Source of the DNA: an uncultured Lachnospiraceae bacterium
GTDB taxonomy: Bacteria > Bacillota > Clostridia > Lachnospirales > Lachnospiraceae
Reading direction: 5' to 3'
Assembly: GCA_947574135.1 (NCBI GenBank)
Contig: CANPIM010000004.1
Location: 1 to 64,000, forward strand
DNA: 64,000 nt
Positions 59,973 through 64,000 of the stretch are shown here, piece after piece. How positions within the stretch are numbered: position 1 is the first letter of the stretch; every line of letters begins with the position of its first letter. A model generated the notes under the pieces. That model saw only the letters and a list, made by a program, of their open reading frames with translations. It did no database searches and was not told the DNA's origin. The translations under genes and the position numbers were made by a program.

Positions 59973-60079
59973 AGGGAAACCTCCTTGTCCTTTCAATCCT
60001 GCATCTGTGCTGCTGTTCTTTACAGGCAACAGTATAGGAGATTTATTTGCCCCTGTGGTCGCATGGGAGGCGACATTTT

Positions 60080-61441
60080 CTATCTGGTCCCTAAAAGGCT
60101 CTGATCAAAGGCATACAGTGCTTCGTTGATCTGCAGAATATCATAAATGCGGTTTTGGATAAAATATTCCATGATAATATCAAACTTGCTGGAGTGAGAC
60201 AGGGCAAATCCTGCCTTCTGAAGCAATTCCCCCGTCTCCTCCAGGGACAGCTCCAAGGCAATGGCAAAGGCAAGCGCCGTGGATTTGCTGGGTTTATACT
60301 GTACATCGCTTCGTATTTTTGAAAAAAGCTTTCTATCTATATGGGCCTTTTTGTAGCACTCTGCATCCGTCATTCCCTTTTCCGTGATTTTTCGGAGGAG
60401 AGCCTGGGAAAAGCTCTCATCCATCTGCCTTAGCATATCAGCCAGGCTAGGCGCAGCCGGAGCACCCTGGGCCTGGGGCATAGATTGGGGACAGCCACGA
60501 GACAGCCAGGATCCCCGGATGCGGCCGGATGATTTGGACACTGGGGTCTCGGCTCGGCCGATGGGTTTGGACGTAGGGGCCTCGGCCCGGCCGGTGGGTT
60601 TGGACGTAGGGGCCTCGCCACGGCCGGGAGCCTTGGACGCTGGGGCCTCGGCTCGGCCGGGAGTCTTGGACGCTGGAGCCTCGGCTCGGCCGGGAGCCTT
60701 GGACGCTGGGGTCTCGGCCCGGCCGGTGGGTTTGGACGATGGGGTCTTGGCCCGGTCAGGAGCCTCGGACGCTGGGGTCTCGGCTCGGCCGGTGGGTTTG
60801 GACGATGGAGCCTCGGCCCGGTCGGGCGGACACGGCGGGGCGGCCGATGGGAAGGACGGCGAAGCTTGCGGCAGCGGGAAGGGCGGGGAGGGGGAAAAGG
60901 CAGCCGGGTCAAAGGTGATAAAAGTGGCGCTGTCCTCCATCACACTCACCTGGGCAAGCCTGCTCTCCATATATTCCCTGATATCCTCCATGCGGTCCCT
61001 GTCCCCATATTTGACCATGGCCCTTATGAGCTCTTTCTTGATAGGAACATATTCCTTTTCAGGGATAACCAAATATACCAGCAGATCACTCGCATCTAAA
61101 AATCTGCCGATTTCCTCAACAGCCACCAGAAGAGCCTGCTCTCTGGCGGCCGCAGAACCTCCCACAGAAAAGAGCGGAATGGCAACATCCTGGCAGGCGT
61201 ATTCTTTTGCAAGCTCCAGGGCCTCTCCATAGCAGGCTCTCAGCCTTTCCCATTTCTGCTGCTTTCCCTGATACCAGCGGGGAGCATGGGTGTGGATCAC
61301 AAATTTACAGGACAATCCCTCTGCCCTGGTAATTGGGGGCGCGTCTGCCTGTAAAGCTTTGGGCAGACGAAAGCCTGCGGCGGTGACAATGACGTCGCAG
61401 GCCAGATCGGTAATATCTCTCTGTACAATTTTAAGTGGCAT
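60080..61441 (-). CDS. macro-domain protein with repeat linker and C-terminal helical domain
   Basis: 453 aa. Residues 1-165: macro-like domain (IVQRDITDLACDVIVTAAG, FVIHTHAPRWYQG, DVAIPLFSVGGSAAAREQAL). Against homologues about 35 residues are missing after VTAAG, where the ADP-ribose-contacting Asn and the Gly-rich loop (GxGG/GSGTD) normally stand. Residues 207-305: nine 11-residue repeats of GRAEAPASKAP type. Residues 333-453: conserved helical domain of clostridial macro proteins (LLRKITEKGMTDAECYKKA, HIDRKLFSKIRSD and LALALELSLEETGELLQKAG-like AIALELSLEETGELLQKAGF). Likely binds or once bound ADP-ribose. Next to DUF951 and Sir2 upstream. Confidence 0.82.
   Translation of the reverse strand: MPLKIVQRDITDLACDVIVTAAGFRLPKALQADAPPITRAEGLSCKFVIHTHAPRWYQGKQQKWERLRACYGEALELAKEYACQDVAIPLFSVGGSAAAREQALLVAVEEIGRFLDASDLLVYLVIPEKEYVPIKKELIRAMVKYGDRDRMEDIREYMESRLAQVSVMEDSATFITFDPAAFSPSPPFPLPQASPSFPSAAPPCPPDRAEAPSSKPTGRAETPASEAPDRAKTPSSKPTGRAETPASKAPGRAEAPASKTPGRAEAPASKAPGRGEAPTSKPTGRAEAPTSKPIGRAETPVSKSSGRIRGSWLSRGCPQSMPQAQGAPAAPSLADMLRQMDESFSQALLRKITEKGMTDAECYKKAHIDRKLFSKIRSDVQYKPSKSTALAFAIALELSLEETGELLQKAGFALSHSSKFDIIMEYFIQNRIYDILQINEALYAFDQSLLGTR
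60527..60823 (-). repeat. 33-bp tandem repeat, nine copies, in the macro protein
   Basis: Residues 207-305, consensus GRAE-A/T-P-A/T-S-K-x-P/T. DNA copies are highly alike and G+C-rich, so a variable-number minisatellite is likely. Not a CRISPR: no spacers and one reading frame. Confidence 0.95.
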
Positions 61442-61462
61442 GGAGCCTCCTTTGTATCCAAG

Positions 61463-61642
61463 CTAAGGGGTGCGAAGTCCCCGGGTATTTTTTTCCACCA
61501 GCTTTCTGGAAATCATAATCTGATGCCCGCATCCCATGCATTTCAGACGGAAATCCGCCCCCACCCGAAGAATCTCCCATTCCTGGCTTCCGCAGGGATG
61601 CTTCTTTTTTAGCTTTACAATATTTCCCACCTGATATTCCAT
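61463..61642 (-). CDS. DUF951 protein
   Basis: A 59-residue protein with the full family pattern: KLKKKHPCGSQEWEILRVGAD, then KCMGCGHQIMISR with a Cys pair. Probably a small zinc-binding, nucleic-acid-related protein, function not known. Start at 61642 with GGAGG 7 bases upstream. It lies between the Sir2 and macro genes with gaps of 28 and 21 bases. Confidence 0.88.
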   Translation of the reverse strand: MEYQVGNIVKLKKKHPCGSQEWEILRVGADFRLKCMGCGHQIMISRKLVEKNTRGLRTP

Positions 61643-61670
61643 TTCTCTACCTCCGCCGGCACCTCCCTCG

Positions 61671-62384
61671 CTACAGCTCTGACAGCGCCTGGCCAATGCT
61701 TCCCTGGATCAATAGATCCGCCTGGGAATCCCGGGGCGTGGGCGCCTTATTGATGACCACCAGCGCACTGCCGGTAAAATAGTCAATCAGTCCGGCTGCC
61801 GGATATACGGCCAGAGACGTCCCCCCGATAATCAATAGATCCGCCTGGGAGATGGCTCGTATGGCTCCCTGAACCACCCTATCATCCAGCCCTTCCTCAT
61901 AGAGAACCACGTCCGGCTTTATGACGCCGCCGCAGATACAATGGGGCACTCCCTCCGATTTCCGGATGAATTCCGCGTCATAAAACTTCCCGCATCTGGT
62001 ACAATAATTCCGCAGCACGCTCCCGTGAAGCTCGAACACACGTTTGCTTCCCGCTGCCTGATGAAGGCCGTCAATATTTTGGGTAACCACAGCCAAAAGC
62101 TTTCCTTTCGCCTCCAGCTTTGCCAGCTTTTCATGGGCAGCATTGGGCCTGGCCCCCGGTATCAACATTTTTTCTCTGTAAAACCGGTAGAATTCCTCTG
62201 TATTGCGCACGTAAAAGGAATGGCTCAATATGGTCTCCGGCGGATATTTCCATTGCTGATGATACAGACCGTCCGTACTGCGAAAATCCGGTATACCACT
62301 CTGGGTAGAAACGCCGGCGCCTCCGAAAAACACAATCCTCTCACTCTTTTCCACCAGCTCCTTAAGCTTTGTCACCTTGTCCAT
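61671..62384 (-). CDS. NAD-dependent protein deacylase, sirtuin
   Basis: Removes acyl groups from lysines using NAD, giving O-acyl-ADP-ribose (237 aa). Motifs complete: GGAGVSTQSGIPDFRS, TQNIDGLHQAAGS, catalytic His in FELHGS, four zinc Cys (CTRCG ... CICGG) and GTSLAVYPAAGL. Lies upstream of DUF951 and the macro gene on the same strand, so its product could be the ligand of the macro protein. Confidence 0.95.
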   Translation of the reverse strand: MDKVTKLKELVEKSERIVFFGGAGVSTQSGIPDFRSTDGLYHQQWKYPPETILSHSFYVRNTEEFYRFYREKMLIPGARPNAAHEKLAKLEAKGKLLAVVTQNIDGLHQAAGSKRVFELHGSVLRNYCTRCGKFYDAEFIRKSEGVPHCICGGVIKPDVVLYEEGLDDRVVQGAIRAISQADLLIIGGTSLAVYPAAGLIDYFTGSALVVINKAPTPRDSQADLLIQGSIGQALSEL

Positions 62385-62438
62385 GGCTTCCTTCCCCCTT
62401 TATTTGCTGCCTTCCCAACGCTCTATTCTTCCCTGTCT

Positions 62439-63290
62439 CTATATCCGCTTGGCGTGAACCACAAAGCGGGAGGTCTTTCCGCTCTTTTCACAGGTGGACA
62501 GGGTCAGGATCTGATTCTCCACGCTTACCTCCACCCCGGTGTCATACAGGGAGTTTCCCTTGATCATCTCCAGATATTCCCCATAGACCTCATCCGGGGC
62601 AAATCCAATGGTATAGCTCTCGCTTCCCACCTGGGTCACATAGCAGGAAAAAATCTCATACTGCAGGATTCCCTCCTCCACGCTCACATAAATATAGGGG
62701 TGGGCCACCAGATAGGTGGGCGATTTATATTCCGACAGACTTCCGAACATGGAGCCGTTTTTCATATTATGTCCATAGAGGATGGTATGGTAATCCGTAA
62801 AATCGCTGGCATTCAGGGTCTCCATAAAAATGCTTCCCGCCCCGTTGACCTGATCCCGGAAGGTATGATTCAGATAATAGGCATTGTCGCTTCCCTGCAT
62901 AATGGGATAGCTGATCTGGGTGTCGGGAATTTCAATCCAGGCAATAATATTCTCATTGATGGCTTTCAGCTCGTCAAAGCTTACGTGCTGCAAAGGCGGC
63001 TCCTCCGCCCCCTCCTCTGTATCCTCCAGCTCTCCCTCCTCTGTGTCCGCAATTTCCGGCACCTCAGAGATCACATACTGCTGCAGATCGTCGTACTCGT
63101 CCGTACCGGCCTTATACTCCAGCACAATGCTCAACAGCTGGTAGCCTGAGAAGCACAGGACGCAGGCACAGGCAAGAATCATGACCAGCCAGATCTTTCC
63201 CCCCTGCCCTTTTTTCTTTTTTCGGGCCCGGACCTTTCCTTCCGTCTCCTCCGGCTGAAGGTCCATCTTTTCTTCTGTCAAATCTTCCAT
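62439..63290 (-). CDS. class B sortase
   Basis: Membrane-anchored transpeptidase that ties surface proteins to the cell wall (283 aa). Anchor helix at about 35-55, then the sortase fold: IAWIEIPDTQISYPIMQGSDN split over 120-145, catalytic His in LYGHNMKNGSMFG, Cys in TLSTCEKSG and Arg in TSRFVVH. Class B pattern (YxxHxF, GHN). No substrate with a sorting signal lies in this window. Start at 63290 with AAGGAG 4 bases away. Confidence 0.93.
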   Translation of the reverse strand: MEDLTEEKMDLQPEETEGKVRARKKKKGQGGKIWLVMILACACVLCFSGYQLLSIVLEYKAGTDEYDDLQQYVISEVPEIADTEEGELEDTEEGAEEPPLQHVSFDELKAINENIIAWIEIPDTQISYPIMQGSDNAYYLNHTFRDQVNGAGSIFMETLNASDFTDYHTILYGHNMKNGSMFGSLSEYKSPTYLVAHPYIYVSVEEGILQYEIFSCYVTQVGSESYTIGFAPDEVYGEYLEMIKGNSLYDTGVEVSVENQILTLSTCEKSGKTSRFVVHAKRI

Positions 63291-63410
63291 AAAGCTCCTT
63301 CCTTTTCCTTTCCCCGGGCCTCTTTTTGCGCATATTCCCGGCCCTGTCTTACCTTGGGTATATTCTATCAAAAAAACGAAAAAAACACCAGTAAAATTTA
63401 GCGCTTTCAT

Positions 63411-63439
63411 TTGACATCCGGCCCCGCTTCCATTACAAT
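63411..63439 (+). promoter_or_regulatory. promoter of the TauE-like gene
   Basis: Perfect TTGACA (63411-63416), 17 bases, TACAAT (63434-63439), 40 bases before the ATG. Confidence 0.8.
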
Positions 63440-63478
63440 ATAGGGCATCAAATACAATATGAGGGGATAAAACACGCC

Positions 63479-64000
63479 ATGGAAATCACAATCCAATTAC
63501 TGCTGATTGTCTGCCCCCTGGTCTTTCTGGCCGGGCTGGTGGACTCCATTGCCGGAGGAGGCGGTTTGATCTCCCTGCCCGCATTTTTGCTGGCCGGACT
63601 TCCCCCTCACACGGCTATTGCCACCAACAAGCTGTCCTCCACACTGGGCACCACCATCTCCGCCGCCCGGCTTATCCGCTACGTGGATCTGCCCCTGGCC
63701 AGTGTGTCTGTGATTTTCGCCCTCCTGGGCTCTTCCCTGGGATCCCGGCTGGCCCTTCTGGCCGATGAAAAGCTGATTCAGCACATGCTTCTCCCTATTC
63801 TGGTGGTGGTGGCCTACTATGTACTGCGCAAAAAGGATCTGGGGGAATCCTCCCGGGAGCAGTCCTCTCTGCCCCGCAAACACATGTACCTTTTATCCAT
63901 GCTGATTTCTCTGGTGGTGGGCTGTTATGACGGCTTTTACGGCCCCGGCACAGGAACCTTTCTCCTTTTGCTCTTTACAGGGCTCACAAAGCTTGACGTT
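63479..64000 (+). CDS. TauE/SafE (TSUP) family permease, partial at the right edge
   Basis: The first 174 codons of a membrane protein that runs out of the window. Translated start MEITIQLLLIVCPLVFLAGL with GLVDSIAGGGGLISLP and ATNKLSSTLGTT, the two family signatures. The next repeat begins SLVVGCYDGFYGPGTGTF. TSUP proteins move sulfite, sulfoacetate or other small organic anions; the substrate is unknown. GAGGGG lies before the ATG. Confidence 0.9.
   Translation, partial: MEITIQLLLIVCPLVFLAGLVDSIAGGGGLISLPAFLLAGLPPHTAIATNKLSSTLGTTISAARLIRYVDLPLASVSVIFALLGSSLGSRLALLADEKLIQHMLLPILVVVAYYVLRKKDLGESSREQSSLPRKHMYLLSMLISLVVGCYDGFYGPGTGTFLLLLFTGLTKLDV

Noticed and set aside
60527-60823. CRISPR-like array of 33-bp repeats
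   Set aside because: Repeats are contiguous with no spacers, stay in one frame and code for a Pro/Ala-rich linker.
60384-61232. Long plus-strand open frame opposite the macro gene
   Set aside because: The GC-rich repeat makes both strands open; the minus frame has the family sequence and ribosome site.

Overview
The window comes from a spore-forming, low- to mid-GC Firmicute, most likely a gut Clostridium of the Lachnospiraceae type. This is inferred from gene content (SpoVT, SpoVAD and SpoVAE, the PucR-ftsE-ftsX-M23-ctpA cluster, FeoAB, GntP, a macro protein of clostridial type), strong AGGAGG-like ribosome sites, frequent TTG/GTG starts and sigma-A promoters of TTGACA-17-TATAAT form. It is ordinary, dense chromosome with no insertion sequence, prophage, CRISPR array or rRNA. 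No stretch above 300 bases lacks a gene.

Layout. 1-2.8 kb: edge of a tRNA-Gln(CTG), a MATE exporter and a cation diffusion facilitator, the last two joined by a 38-bp tandem repeat that makes a chain of overlapping micro-ORFs. 3-10.4 kb: nicotinate phosphoribosyltransferase, a membrane subtilase with a von Willebrand A domain plus its zinc-ribbon neighbour, and asparagine synthetase. 10.4-18.5 kb: a two-component system with a lipoprotein, SpoVT, a PII-like protein with a broken DUF1538 gene, and a divergent acetate-kinase-family gene. 18.5-25.5 kb: cell-envelope operon (PucR regulator, FtsEX, M23 hydrolase, CtpA) and a YitT protein. 25.6-28.3 kb: a small FMN-binding-like protein, an AraC regulator broken by one stop codon, and an IlvC-like protein that lacks the usual catalytic His and Lys. 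28.4-33.5 kb: an alpha-glucan operon under a TetR repressor, holding an amylase fused to a maltose-type O-acetyltransferase and a branching enzyme with a histone-like tail. 33.6-36.4 kb: an Rrf2 repressor divergent from two sulfur-assimilation genes. 36.5-42.4 kb: Sel1 protein, 1-phosphofructokinase, an SDR dehydrogenase with a GntP permease, and an AraC regulator.

42.5-46.2 kb holds a 1222-residue TPR / acidic-repeat / P-loop protein. 46.4-54.1 kb: an Lgt-like protein, FeoAB, a canonical Fur box, a BtuFCD-like ABC importer and a CobU-like protein with two domains. 54.1-57.8 kb: DegV, SpoVAE, SpoVAD, NudC. 58-59.2 kb: rpsF-ssb-rpsR. 59.2-62.4 kb: a co-directional set Sir2, DUF951, macro protein, VWA protein. 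62.4-64 kb: sortase B and the start of a TauE-like permease.

The most unusual features are the in-frame minisatellites (periods 30, 33, 45 and 54 bp) in several unrelated genes, the amylase-acetyltransferase fusion, the TPR/P-loop repeat protein, the Sir2-macro-VWA neighbourhood with an apparently shortened macro domain, and the chained micro-ORFs. Family assignments rest on motifs read by eye; no database search was run.
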